DNA of 64,000 nt from Enterovibrio sp. JCM 19048 (GTDB taxonomy: Bacteria > Pseudomonadota > Gammaproteobacteria > Enterobacterales > Vibrionaceae). Below are positions 12,093 through 20,869 of the stretch, in pieces. Below the pieces are notes generated by a model. That model did no database searches. It saw only the letters and a program-made list of their open reading frames with translations, and was not told the DNA's origin. Position 1 is the first letter of the stretch, and each line of letters starts with the position of its first letter. The DNA is taken from NCBI GenBank assembly GCA_001310415.1, contig BAXE01000016.1:1-64000 (forward strand), written 5' to 3'. The position numbers and the translations under genes were made by a program.

Positions 12093-12794
12093 CGGCAGTG
12101 ATGGCTTGTTGGTGAAGATTTTTGAGAATTTAGAAAGCCGGCAAACCTTCGAAGAAGCAAATCTTCCCCACTTACTGGCATCAGCCAACAACCAACTCTC
12201 GCGTGAATTGGCGACAATGGCCTTGGAAATCTCAGCTTCGATCGGCTCATACTCCATTGCAAAATGACTGGCTGTCACCGACCCGCACCCCACAATACCG
12301 ATATCCGCTTCGAAGCCATCAAAGAATCTCAGCACGCTCTGCCCGACCACATCCTGATGCTTGCTCCTGACTAACCCCCCAGCCAAAAACACATCTATGT
12401 TTGGGTTTCCTTCCACCACCTTTTCCACCTGAAGGTTGTTGGTCACGATACGTAACTTGTCATAGTGGGTGAGGCATTGGGCAATGTAGGCCATTGATGT
12501 ACCAATACCCAAAAACACAGTCGAGCCTTCGGGGATCAGACTGGCCACTTTTTTGGCAAGCCGCTGCTTTACATCCGCTTCCAGCTCAAAGCGAACCTGA
12601 TAAGTGGTATTGGTCAGAACGGCCGGTAGACTCACCCCACCGTGAACCCGGCGTGCCAACCCCTGTTCAGAAAGCCGGTTCACGTCACGGCGGATCGTCT
12701 GGGTTGTCATTGAGAACATTTCCGCCAGCTCTTCAATCTGCACATTGCCGTTGGCTTTGAGAAACTCCAGAATTTGTTTTTGTCTGGGCGTCAT
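12063..12794 (-). CDS. DeoR/GlpR-family transcriptional repressor
   Basis: DNA-binding regulator of 243 residues with the DeoR-family N-terminal winged helix (RQKQILEFLKANGNVQIEEL, then TTQTIRRDVNRLSEQG) and the C-terminal sugar-phosphate-binding domain (GIGTSMAYIAQCL, IVTNNLQVEKV, AGGLVRSK). It resembles GlpR, the glycerol-3-phosphate-responsive repressor. It lies 30 bases downstream of a glycerophosphodiesterase gene and is probably co-transcribed with it. GlpR-like half sites occur in the divergent promoter region. I infer that it controls this gene pair and the TRAP operon; it may not be the genuine GlpR of the cell. Confidence 0.88.
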   Translation of the reverse strand: MTPRQKQILEFLKANGNVQIEELAEMFSMTTQTIRRDVNRLSEQGLARRVHGGVSLPAVLTNTTYQVRFELEADVKQRLAKKVASLIPEGSTVFLGIGTSMAYIAQCLTHYDKLRIVTNNLQVEKVVEGNPNIDVFLAGGLVRSKHQDVVGQSVLRFFDGFEADIGIVGCGSVTASHFAMEYEPIEAEISKAIVANSRESWLLADASKWGRFASSKVCRLSKFSKIFTNKPSLPSDLPVYKVK

Positions 12795-12824
12795 AGCATG
12801 TCACCAGAAGTTAGGTTTACGCGC

Positions 12825-13535
12825 TTATTCGGAAAATGGAGCAGGGTCATCGGTGATGATGTGTGTCACCCCCAATCCGTGAAAATACTGCGCCTTTCGG
12901 ACTTCGTTCAGCGTCCAGATGTTGAGCTGATAACCACGACTGAGAATAGCGTCAGCCAGTTCCGGTGACAGATGCCGTTGATCGCAATGCACACTGAATA
13001 TATTCAACGGCTCAATATCATCCAGAAACGCTGGGGCGGTTTGTTCAGTGATTAGCCCCACGCGGCAATCGGGTAACATTGCCAGACAGTGTTCAATCGC
13101 TGGTAGCGAAAAGCTTGAAAGTAAGAGATTTTCACTAGGAAATCCGGTGCTTTTAATCACCTTCGCCACTTTTTCCACCAGTAACCCTGGCGCTGTTTTG
13201 CTGTGGCATTTGATCTCAAGGTTAACGCTGATACCCCTTTGCGCGCAGAGTGTCAGCGTTTCTTCCAGGGTAGGAACCTTTTCTCCTTCAAACCGGGCGT
13301 TGAACCAGGCGCCAGCATCCAATTCCCTCAATTGTGCCAGCGTGAACAAATCAAGCCTTCCTATGCCATTGGTACAACGGTTGACGGATTCATCATGAAA
13401 TAGCACCGGGACATTGTCGCGGGTGAGTTGTACATCCAGCTCCACCCATTTTATTCCGAGGTCTGCAGCAGCGTTAATGCCTGATAGTGTGTTTTCAGGA
13501 GCAAGCGCAGCTACTCCCCGATGACCGATTATCAT
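12825..13535 (-). CDS. ugpQ: cytoplasmic glycerophosphodiester phosphodiesterase
   Basis: GDPD-family enzyme hydrolysing glycerophosphodiesters to sn-glycerol-3-phosphate and an alcohol. The TIM-barrel motifs are visible: GHRG with catalytic His5, PENT, ELDVQLTRD, LFHDE and LEIKCHSK. There is no signal peptide, which places it in the cytoplasm like UgpQ rather than the periplasmic GlpQ. I start at MIIGHRG because GAGG lies 6 bases upstream; an ATG four codons earlier lacks such a site. It is first in an operon with the GlpR-like gene and divergent from dctPQM. A cytoplasmic enzyme implies an importer for intact diesters, for which the TRAP system is the obvious candidate. Confidence 0.9.
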   Translation of the reverse strand: MIIGHRGVAALAPENTLSGINAAADLGIKWVELDVQLTRDNVPVLFHDESVNRCTNGIGRLDLFTLAQLRELDAGAWFNARFEGEKVPTLEETLTLCAQRGISVNLEIKCHSKTAPGLLVEKVAKVIKSTGFPSENLLLSSFSLPAIEHCLAMLPDCRVGLITEQTAPAFLDDIEPLNIFSVHCDQRHLSPELADAILSRGYQLNIWTLNEVRKAQYFHGLGVTHIITDDPAPFSE

Positions 13536-13549
13536 GTTAAGCCTCATCC

Positions 13550-13564
13550 ATGTTCACTTGAAAA
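13550..13564 (+). promoter_or_regulatory. GlpR-like half site near the ugpQ start
   Basis: ATGTTCACTTGAAAA differs at two positions from ATGTTCATTTGAAAG (13682-13696). Both carry the ATGTTCA core of GlpR operators. It sits just upstream of ugpQ, where binding would block transcription. Confidence 0.4.
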
Positions 13565-13628
13565 TCCCAAAACCGATTTTGTATTGGTGATAGCGCTATA
13601 AAGATGCCCGCTATCTATTGATGCTCAA

Positions 13629-13652
13629 GTTAACAAAACACGCATTGTTAAC
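13629..13652. promoter_or_regulatory. perfect 8-bp dyad in the divergent promoter region
   Basis: GTTAACAA and TTGTTAAC are exact inverted repeats with an 8-base spacer (AACACGCA). The site lies midway between ugpQ and dctP. It could be an operator; the cognate protein is unknown. Confidence 0.4.
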
Positions 13653-13664
13653 AGGATCACAACA

Positions 13665-13694
13665 TTCGAACGAACACAAAAATGTTCATTTGAA
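13665..13694. promoter_or_regulatory. candidate operator of the GlpR-like repressor
   Basis: TTCGAACGAACA (13665-13676) and TGTTCATTTGAA (13683-13694) form an inverted repeat with 10 of 12 positions matching and a 6-base spacer. Each arm contains the GlpR half-site core (AACGAACA or ATGTTCA). It lies 120 bases before dctP. Confidence 0.5.
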
Positions 13695-13815
13695 AGAGTC
13701 CAGCAATGCCGTATCGTATTTCGAGCGAGTTCACAACATTTAAAGAGACGCTGTTGCATAACGCCAAAATGCGCTTGGTATAAACGGACCTAACTGAGAA
13801 CTAAAGGCAAAAACG

Positions 13816-14814
13816 ATGAAAAAATTACTCCTTGGAACTGTACTTTCCCTTTCAACACTCTTTGGTGCGGCTTCAAATGCCCTGGCCGCAGACAAAGTGA
13901 ACATCAACATGAGCCTCGTGTTCCAGCAAAACGAGCTGCTGACACAAGAGCTGATTAAAGTCACAGATAACATCCGCGAACGCACAGATGGCAGTGTGAA
14001 CATTAAGGTCTTCCCTGGCGGCCAGCTGCCTGTGTACAAGGACAACCTGGAGCAGGTGGTCAACGGCGCAAACTGGATCGCCGTTGAGGATTTAAGCTAC
14101 CTCGGCGACTACGTGCCGGACTTCGCGGCGCTAGCTGGCCCAATGCTTTACAACAACTACGACGAATACCTGGCGCTCATGCAGTCTGACTATGTGGCTG
14201 ACCTGAAAGAACAAGTAGAGAAAAAAGGCATCAAAGTCCTGAATGCGGATTACATCTTTGGCTTCCGCCACATGATCACCAACAAAGAGATCAAAACGCC
14301 GGAAGACATGAAAGGAATGCGTATCCGTGTACCGGGAAGCCAGCTGTTTATCAGCACGTTGCAAGCAATGGGTGCATCACCGGCGGCGTTGCCATTCCCT
14401 GAAACCTATGCCGGTGTGCAACAGGGCGTCGTTGATGGCCTGGAAGGCTCAATCCTGACCATGTACTCCACCAAGATTTACGAAGTGGCGAAAAACATGT
14501 CAAAGACCGGTCACTTCCTGGGTACTGTTGGCCTGTACATTTCACCGAGCGTCTGGGACAAGCTGGATGCAGAACAACAGAAAATCGTGATGGAAGAGAT
14601 CCTCGCTGGCGCAAAATCCAATACGGAACAACTGGTTAAGCTTGATGAAGAATACACACAGAAGCTGAAAGAAGAAGGTGTGACATTCAACGACGTAGAC
14701 ACAGCAGCGTTCAACAAACTGACCGCTCAGGTTTACAACGAGTTCCCGGCATGGAGCAAAGACGTGCATGCCACTATCAACGCTGAGCTGGAAAAAATCC
14801 GCGCGTCAAAATAA
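13816..14814 (+). CDS. TRAP transporter solute-binding protein (DctP type)
   Basis: Periplasmic binding protein of 332 residues. A signal peptide (MKKLLLGTVLSLSTLFGAAS, probable cleavage after NALA) is followed by the DctP fold. The segment GMRIRVPGS carries the conserved Arg that usually pairs with a ligand carboxylate, and FPETYAGVQQGVVDGLEGS is the family signature. It is the first gene of a TRAP operon. The ligand cannot be read from sequence. The neighbours suggest a glycerophosphodiester or a related phosphate-bearing compound, which would be unusual for a family dominated by organic acids. Confidence 0.9.
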   Translation: MKKLLLGTVLSLSTLFGAASNALAADKVNINMSLVFQQNELLTQELIKVTDNIRERTDGSVNIKVFPGGQLPVYKDNLEQVVNGANWIAVEDLSYLGDYVPDFAALAGPMLYNNYDEYLALMQSDYVADLKEQVEKKGIKVLNADYIFGFRHMITNKEIKTPEDMKGMRIRVPGSQLFISTLQAMGASPAALPFPETYAGVQQGVVDGLEGSILTMYSTKIYEVAKNMSKTGHFLGTVGLYISPSVWDKLDAEQQKIVMEEILAGAKSNTEQLVKLDEEYTQKLKEEGVTFNDVDTAAFNKLTAQVYNEFPAWSKDVHATINAELEKIRASK

Positions 14815-14831
14815 TCAAAAGGTTTAACGCT

Positions 14832-14856
14832 ACGCCCCCTCCGCGGGGGCGTTTAT
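14832..14856 (+). terminator. hairpin between dctP and dctQ
   Basis: Stem ACGCCCCC/GGGGGCGT followed by TTATT. It lies between the binding-protein stop and dctQ. Such hairpins lower expression of the membrane genes relative to the binding protein. Confidence 0.7.
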
Positions 14857-14874
14857 TCATGCGTTGGAGTTGCA

Positions 14875-15345
14875 ATGCGATTTTTAAAGAATTTCGAGGA
14901 AATACTCGCATCAATAGCGATTTCCATCACTGTTATAGTGGTGATTATCAACGTTTTCCTGCGTTACGGTCTGGGCTTTGTTGTCCCCTGGAGTGAAGAG
15001 TTATCCGTCATCTGTTTCACCTGGGCGGTCTATTTCGGAATCAGCTCCTGCTACAAACACAAGCTACACATGGGCGTCGACGTGATCCTGAGCTTAATCC
15101 CCAAAGCAGGTCAGCGGTACTTCCGGCTGATGGTCTCTTTCTTCCTGTTGGCGCTTAACCTGCTGATGGCATACCTGAGTTACAACTACACCATGCTATC
15201 GACAAAAGTGACCCCGGTGATGGGTATGTCCTATTTCACCATTAACGGGGTGTTGGTCGTGTGTTTTTCCCTGATGGCGTTTCATACCGTGAGATTCATT
15301 ATTGACGACCTCAAGCCATCTGATCCCAATCACCCAGCGCAGTAG
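14875..15345 (+). CDS. TRAP transporter small membrane subunit (DctQ)
   Basis: Small permease subunit of 156 residues with four hydrophobic segments (about residues 13-33, 48-66, 87-107 and 127-147). The family signatures are RYGLGFVVPWSEELSVICFTW and GISSCYKHKLHMGVDV. GGAG is 5 bases before the ATG. The stop codon is immediately followed by the GTG of dctM, indicating translational coupling. Confidence 0.9.
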   Translation: MRFLKNFEEILASIAISITVIVVIINVFLRYGLGFVVPWSEELSVICFTWAVYFGISSCYKHKLHMGVDVILSLIPKAGQRYFRLMVSFFLLALNLLMAYLSYNYTMLSTKVTPVMGMSYFTINGVLVVCFSLMAFHTVRFIIDDLKPSDPNHPAQ

Positions 15346-16641
15346 GTGAATGCCGTGGATATCTATATACCTATCATCCTGCTTTTTGTTTTGTTTTTGC
15401 TGAATATCCCGATTGCATTTTCGCTGATCGCCTCATCAATGGTGTATTTCCTGTTCATCAATGATTCGTTACCCGTCAGCCTGGTCATGCAGCGGTTTAT
15501 TTCCAGCGTTTCCTCGTTTCCTCTTTTGGCGATACCTTTCTTTATCATGGTCGGGTCGATCATGAATTATTCGGGGATCAGCCGGAACCTGCTTGCCTTT
15601 GCGGATTCGCTCATCGGTCACAAAACCGGTGGCCTTGCACACGTGAACGTGCTGCTGAGTACGCTGATGGGAGGAATTTCCGGTTCCGCCAACGCCGATG
15701 CGGCGATGCAGTCTAAAATTCTGGTGCCGGAGATGACAAAACGGGGCTATGGGCTTGCGTTCAGTGCCGCAGTTACCGCGACGTCTTCGAGCATTAGCCC
15801 GGTGATCCCGCCGGGTATCAACCTGATTATTTTCGCCCTGCTCGCCAACGTTTCCGTTCATTCCATGTTTATCGCCGGGTATGTTCCAGCCTTTTTAATG
15901 GCAGCAGCGTTGATGTTCACCATCGCCATTATTTCGAAAAAGCGGAACTACAAACCGTCGCGTGAAAAGCCAGCATCAGCGAAAGAAAGGTGGCACTACT
16001 TTGGCAAAGCCATACCTGCACTCTTGATCCCTTTCGGCATCATCCTTGGTATGCGTTTTGGCCTGTTCACCCCCACAGAAGCCGGCGCCATTGCAGTACT
16101 GTTGTGCACCATCATCGGGTTTCTTATTTACCGCGAACTCAAACCACAGCATTTCGTGCAAATACTGCGTGAGACCATTCAGGGAACAGGCAGCGTCATG
16201 TTCATCATTGTCGGAGCCTTGGTCTTTGGCTATTACATGACACTCGAGCAAATTCCGCAGAACATTGCATCTATGCTGATAAGCCTGACAGATAACAAAT
16301 ATGTGCTGCTGATACTTATCAACTTACTGCTGCTGATTGTGGGGATGTTTATTGAAGGTGGCGCGGCGATGATTATCCTCACACCACTGCTGTTGCCTGC
16401 GGTGCTGAATCTGGGGATCAACCCCGTTCACTTCGGTGTGGTCGTCATCGTGAACATAATGATCGGAGGCGTGACACCGCCGTTTGGTTCCATGATGTTT
16501 ACCGTGTGTTCGATACTCAAAGTCCGTTTGGTAGATTTTGTACGTGAAGCGCTGCCGCTGCTCGGCGCCCTGTTTGCCGTACTGATGATACTGACCTTCT
16601 CCGAAGATCTGGTGATGTTCCTTCCTAACCTGTTTAGATAG
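15346..16641 (+). CDS. TRAP transporter large membrane subunit (DctM)
   Basis: Large permease subunit of 431 residues with about 12 membrane segments. It contains the family motifs GGISGSANADAAMQSKILVPEM, TATSSSISPVIPPGINLI and FTPTEAGAIAVL, and IGGVTPPFGSMMF near the C-terminus. It starts with GTG directly abutting the dctQ stop; a second GTG three codons on is an alternative. It couples solute movement to the sodium gradient in this family. With dctP and dctQ it forms a complete transporter. Confidence 0.9.
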   Translation: MNAVDIYIPIILLFVLFLLNIPIAFSLIASSMVYFLFINDSLPVSLVMQRFISSVSSFPLLAIPFFIMVGSIMNYSGISRNLLAFADSLIGHKTGGLAHVNVLLSTLMGGISGSANADAAMQSKILVPEMTKRGYGLAFSAAVTATSSSISPVIPPGINLIIFALLANVSVHSMFIAGYVPAFLMAAALMFTIAIISKKRNYKPSREKPASAKERWHYFGKAIPALLIPFGIILGMRFGLFTPTEAGAIAVLLCTIIGFLIYRELKPQHFVQILRETIQGTGSVMFIIVGALVFGYYMTLEQIPQNIASMLISLTDNKYVLLILINLLLLIVGMFIEGGAAMIILTPLLLPAVLNLGINPVHFGVVVIVNIMIGGVTPPFGSMMFTVCSILKVRLVDFVREALPLLGALFAVLMILTFSEDLVMFLPNLFR

Positions 16642-16656
16642 TTCTTATACCCAAAC

Positions 16657-16677
16657 GTGCCCGATCTCCACGGGCAC
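16657..16677 (+). terminator. hairpin after dctM
   Basis: Perfect 7-bp stem GTGCCCG/CGGGCAC with a 7-base loop, 16 bases past the stop. No T-run follows, so efficiency is doubtful. Confidence 0.45.
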
Positions 16678-16869
16678 ACTTCCCCAAAACATCCTCCATT
16701 GATGCTTATCTGACCGTCTTTGCTACTTGTCTCATATTTCAGGCACTACCAAAGCATATGCAATCTACGCTGAAAATGTTCCTGACGCGCACAGCGCTAC
16801 TACAACTGTTCAATGCTGTTAAGAACAAGATCAGGATCGCGCTAATTTCCGAAAATTAAGGAGCCCACA

Positions 16870-18249
16870 ATGGGATTGCATTACACCAAAAAACAAACGC
16901 CAGAGAGTCAAGATATTTACGAAGAAGCCCTGTCGGAAACCCAACTGCCCAAGTTTTCACTTCCCCAAGAAAGCCAGTCCCCCGCACTTATAGATCAACT
17001 GCTTAAAGACGAACTTCTGATGGATGGTAATGCCCGTCAGAATCTCGCGACGTTCTGTTCTACCTGGATGGAGCCGAGTGTGCATGACCTTATGGATCTC
17101 TGTATCGATAAGAACATGATTGATAAAGATGAATACCCGCAAACGGCTGAAATTGAATCCCGTTGTGTTCATATCCTCGCCAAGCTTTGGAACAGTCCGC
17201 AAAGCGAAGACACCATTGGTTGCTCCACCACCGGCTCTTCGGAAGCTGCCATGCTTGGTGGCCTTGCCATGAAATGGCGCTGGCGTCAGAAACGCGAAGC
17301 GCAGGGTCTTTCAACAGACAAGCCGAATATCGTCTGTGGCCCAGTACAAATTTGCTGGCACAAGTTCGCCCGGTACTTTGATGTAGAGATGCGTGAAATC
17401 CCACTCGATGGTGATGAAGTTTGTATGAATCCGGACAAACTCGCCCAGTATGTGGATGAAAATACCATCGGCGTCGTGCCAACTTTGGGTGTCACCTATA
17501 CCTGTGTTTTTGAGCCGGTAGAGGAAATCTCGAAAAAGCTCGATGAGATCCAAGCATCAACGGGGCTTGACGTCCCAATCCATGTAGACGGTGCTTCCGG
17601 CGGTTTTATTGCGCCTTTCGTTAACCCTGATTTGAAGTGGGATTTCCGCTTGCCCCGCGTGGTCTCTATCAACAGCTCTGGCCATAAATATGGGTTGGCA
17701 CCACTGGGTGTGGGCTGGGTAGTATGGCGCGACAAAGAACACCTGCCTGATGAGCTGGTGTTCAACGTGGACTACCTTGGCGGCAACATGCCGACCTTCG
17801 CGTTGAACTTCTCCCGCCCGGGCGGCCAGATTGTAGCGCAGTATTACTACCTGCTCCGCCTCGGCTTTGAGGGCTACAAAGGCATTCAGGAAGCCTGCAT
17901 CAGTACCGCACAGTGGCTGGCAGATGAAATTGCCAAGATTGGCCCATTCGATCTGTTCTACGACGGACGCGGCGGTTTACCGGCGCTCAGCTATAGCCTG
18001 AAAGAAGGCGACTGGGGTTTCACTCTCTATGACCTTTCTGATCGCATGCGTATGCGTGGTTGGCAGATAGCCTCTTACCCGCTTCCAGGAAACCGACAGG
18101 ATACCGTTATTCAGCGCATCATGATCCGCCATGGTGTCAGTAAAGACATGGCAGCGCTGCTGCTTGAAGACCTCAAACGCTGTGTGGACTACTTCAAGCA
18201 ATACCCGCAAGTGCATTCCGGTGCGACTTCCTCGTTCCATCACGGTTAA
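16870..18249 (+). CDS. gadB: glutamate decarboxylase
   Basis: PLP-dependent group II decarboxylase converting glutamate and a proton to GABA and CO2, the core of glutamate-dependent acid resistance. The 459-residue protein shows [35 protein letters not shown] and the PLP lysine in [12 protein letters not shown] (about Lys273). It ends SSFHHG, so a His lies close to the C-terminus as in E. coli GadB, where it closes the active site at neutral pH. AAGGAG precedes the ATG by 7 bases. It is the first gene of gadB-gadC-glsA. The reading frame is intact. Confidence 0.96.
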   Translation: MGLHYTKKQTPESQDIYEEALSETQLPKFSLPQESQSPALIDQLLKDELLMDGNARQNLATFCSTWMEPSVHDLMDLCIDKNMIDKDEYPQTAEIESRCVHILAKLWNSPQSEDTIGCSTTGSSEAAMLGGLAMKWRWRQKREAQGLSTDKPNIVCGPVQICWHKFARYFDVEMREIPLDGDEVCMNPDKLAQYVDENTIGVVPTLGVTYTCVFEPVEEISKKLDEIQASTGLDVPIHVDGASGGFIAPFVNPDLKWDFRLPRVVSINSSGHKYGLAPLGVGWVVWRDKEHLPDELVFNVDYLGGNMPTFALNFSRPGGQIVAQYYYLLRLGFEGYKGIQEACISTAQWLADEIAKIGPFDLFYDGRGGLPALSYSLKEGDWGFTLYDLSDRMRMRGWQIASYPLPGNRQDTVIQRIMIRHGVSKDMAALLLEDLKRCVDYFKQYPQVHSGATSSFHHG

Positions 18250-18323
18250 ACCGCCCGGAAACCCGCTCTATTGCACACAAGAAGGCCACTGAATAGTGGC
18301 CTGTACTATCAAGGACTTGCGTA

Positions 18324-19877
18324 ATGGATAAGAAAACCTCATCGCCGGCGAAAAATGTCGGCAAAATCAGCGTATTTACGTTCGCTATCATGAACATTGT
18401 GGCTGTTGTCAGTCTGCGTGGTCTTCCCGCAGAAGCGGAGTATGGCCTCAGCTCAATGTTCTTCTATGTATTTGCAGCCGCCTTCTTCTTGGTGCCTGTA
18501 TCACTGGTGGCAGCAGAGCTTGCTACCGGTTGGCCGGAAAAAGGCGGTATCTTCCGCTGGGTGGGTGAAGCCTTCGGCCCCCGCCTTGCATTTATGTCAA
18601 TGTTCCTGCTCTTTGTGCAGGTCTGTGTCTGGTTCCCTACTGCGCTGACTTTCGGCGCCGTCTCGCTGGCCTTTATCGGCCCAGATCAGAGCTTCGATGC
18701 CGCCCTGTCACAGAATAAATTCTTTGTTCTCGCCATCGTGTTCGCCATTTACTGGTTCGCCACCTTTGTGGCGTTTCGTGGCGTCAGTGCCTTTACCTTG
18801 TTGTCCAAATGGGGCGGCATCATCGGCACCATCATCCCGGCTATCATCCTGATCATCTTGGGCTTTGCGTTTTTGTTCAGCGGACAGCCAATCCAGATTC
18901 AGATGGAATGGAAAGACCTAATCCCAGATCTCTCCAACTTCAATAACGTCGTATTGGCCGCCAGTATTTTCCTGTTTTACGCCGGTATGGAAATGAACGC
19001 CATCCACGTAAAAGATTTGGATAACCCAACCAAGTCCTACCCTCTGGCGATTGGCATGGCGGCGCTGGGGACTGTGGTCATTTTTGTTTTGGGCACTCTG
19101 GCCATCGCTTTTGTCATCCCTAACGCCGATATCAACCTGACTCAAAGCCTGCTGGTTGCCTATTTTGATATGTTCAAATGGGCGGGGCTGGGTTTTCTGG
19201 CGCCGATCATGGCTATTTGTCTGGCTATAGGCGTGCTGGCAGGCATTGTCACCTGGGTGGCTGGCCCTTCAACCGGTCTGTTGGAAGTCGCGAAGGCCGG
19301 TTACTTGCCGCGTTTTTGGCAACACACCAACGAGCACGGTATGGCAACCCATATCCTGCTGGTGCAAGGCATCATCGTCAGCTTCCTGGCGATCACTTTT
19401 GTGGTGCTGCCGTCGGTCGAAGCGGCGTACCAAATCCTGAGCCAACTGGCGGCGGTTATCTATCTGGCGCTTTACATGCTGATGTTTTCCGCTGCGATTT
19501 ACCTGCGTTTCAGCCAGCCTAACCGCCCGCGCCCTTACAACGTCCCTGGAGGCCGCAAAGGGCTGTATATGTTTGCCGGTATCGGCTTCACCGCATCCGC
19601 TATTGCATTTGCGTTCAGCTTTATCCCGCCAAGCCAGATTGCCGTGGGCAGCCCGACTGTGTTCATTTCGATTCTGGTCGGCCTGAGCCTGCTGTTTGCC
19701 ATCATCCCGTTTCTGATTTACGCCGTGCGTAAACCACACTGGCGAGATGAAAACTCAGACTTTGCACCCTTCACCTGGCAAATTGAAGGTGTGCATCCCG
19801 GGCTGCAAAACCACTCCGACAAGCACACTGAATCTGTCACAGCGATGCACCGTGAAGGCAAAGGAGAAGCACAATGA
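18324..19877 (+). CDS. gadC: glutamate:GABA antiporter
   Basis: APC-superfamily inner-membrane antiporter of 517 residues with about 12 membrane segments. It exchanges external glutamate (or glutamine) for internal GABA. The start KISVFTFAIMNIVAVVSLRG and LRGLPAEAEYGLSSMFFYVF match GadC. After the last membrane segment, a soluble tail of about 45 residues corresponds to the pH-sensitive C-plug of E. coli GadC and contains several His residues. It lies 74 bases after gadB and overlaps glsA by four bases (ATGA). The frame is intact. Confidence 0.94.
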   Translation: MDKKTSSPAKNVGKISVFTFAIMNIVAVVSLRGLPAEAEYGLSSMFFYVFAAAFFLVPVSLVAAELATGWPEKGGIFRWVGEAFGPRLAFMSMFLLFVQVCVWFPTALTFGAVSLAFIGPDQSFDAALSQNKFFVLAIVFAIYWFATFVAFRGVSAFTLLSKWGGIIGTIIPAIILIILGFAFLFSGQPIQIQMEWKDLIPDLSNFNNVVLAASIFLFYAGMEMNAIHVKDLDNPTKSYPLAIGMAALGTVVIFVLGTLAIAFVIPNADINLTQSLLVAYFDMFKWAGLGFLAPIMAICLAIGVLAGIVTWVAGPSTGLLEVAKAGYLPRFWQHTNEHGMATHILLVQGIIVSFLAITFVVLPSVEAAYQILSQLAAVIYLALYMLMFSAAIYLRFSQPNRPRPYNVPGGRKGLYMFAGIGFTASAIAFAFSFIPPSQIAVGSPTVFISILVGLSLLFAIIPFLIYAVRKPHWRDENSDFAPFTWQIEGVHPGLQNHSDKHTESVTAMHREGKGEAQ

Positions 19878-20811
19878 GTCAACTTCCTTCTGCCGAAGCA
19901 CTGCAGCAGCTGGTGGATGAGACGTTCCAGCAGTTTCACGGTCTGCCGGGTGGTGAGAATGCCAGCTACATTCCCTATCTGGCCTCGGTGCCCGATGAAT
20001 TGGCTGCACTGGTGATTGTCACTGCAAACGGTGATGTCTATCAGCCGGTGATATCGAGTACCGCTTTGCTATTGAGTCGATCTCCAAAGTCGCGACACTG
20101 GCGCTACTGATGGAGGATGTTGGCCCTGAAATGGTGCGCGAGAAAATTGGGGCAGAGCCGACTGGCCTGCCGTTTAACTCCGTACTGGCACTGTGTGAGC
20201 ACCACGACAAACCGCTATCACCGCTGGTGAACGCAGGTGCGATGGCAAGCGTCAGTCTCTTAAAAGCAGACAGTGCTGAACAGCGCTGGCAACGCATTTT
20301 GGATGTGCAGCGACGCCTGACTGCGGGCAACATCACCCTGTCTGACGAAATCAATGAATCCGAGCAAACCACTAACTTCCATAACCGTGGAATTGCCTGG
20401 TTGCTGTATGCCGCAGGCAACTGTTTCTGCGACCCGATGGAAGCGTGTGAGGTATATACCCGCCAGTGCTCAACGTTGGTGACCTGTAAGGATTTGGCGG
20501 TGATGAGCGCGACTCTTGCCAACCACGGCAAAAACCCTATCAGCGGCGAACAAGTCGTCACCCCGGAGAATGTCGCGCCGATTTTGGCGGAGATGACGAT
20601 GGAAGGGTTGTACGACTATTCCGGCGACTGGGCGTTTGAAGTGGGACTGCCCGGGAAAAGCGGCGTGGGCGGCGGTTTGCTGGCTGTTGTTCCGGGCAAA
20701 ATGGGCATTGCTGCGTTCTCTCCGCCACTGGATGAATCAGGCAACAGCGTCCGGGCTCAGAGAATGATTGCGCAGGTTGCCAAATCACTCAATCTCAACC
20801 TGTACGGATAA
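19874..20811 (+). CDS. glsA: glutaminase A (one frameshift)
   Basis: Serine-dependent beta-lactamase-like glutaminase hydrolysing glutamine to glutamate and ammonia; the ammonia also consumes a proton. The N-terminal 55 residues and the body from MEDVGPEMVREKIG are in different frames. Restoring one G near 20044 (CAGCC to CAGGCC) gives DIEYRFAIESISKVATLALL, with the catalytic Ser-x-x-Lys of the family, and a 312-residue protein. The four-base overlap with gadC ties it to acid resistance, like the E. coli YbaS–GadC glutamine system. The single break is probably an assembly error. Confidence 0.92.
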
Positions 20812-20841
20812 CCGCTTTCGCTTATCCATGATTCGATATAA

Positions 20842-20868
20842 AAAATGGCCTGAATATCAGGCCATTTT
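20842..20868. terminator. bidirectional terminator glsA / yfaY
   Basis: AAAATGGCCTGA-ATA-TCAGGCCATTTT is a perfect 12-bp stem with flanking A and T runs. It separates the convergent glsA and yfaY genes. Confidence 0.93.
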
Positions 20869-20869
20869 C

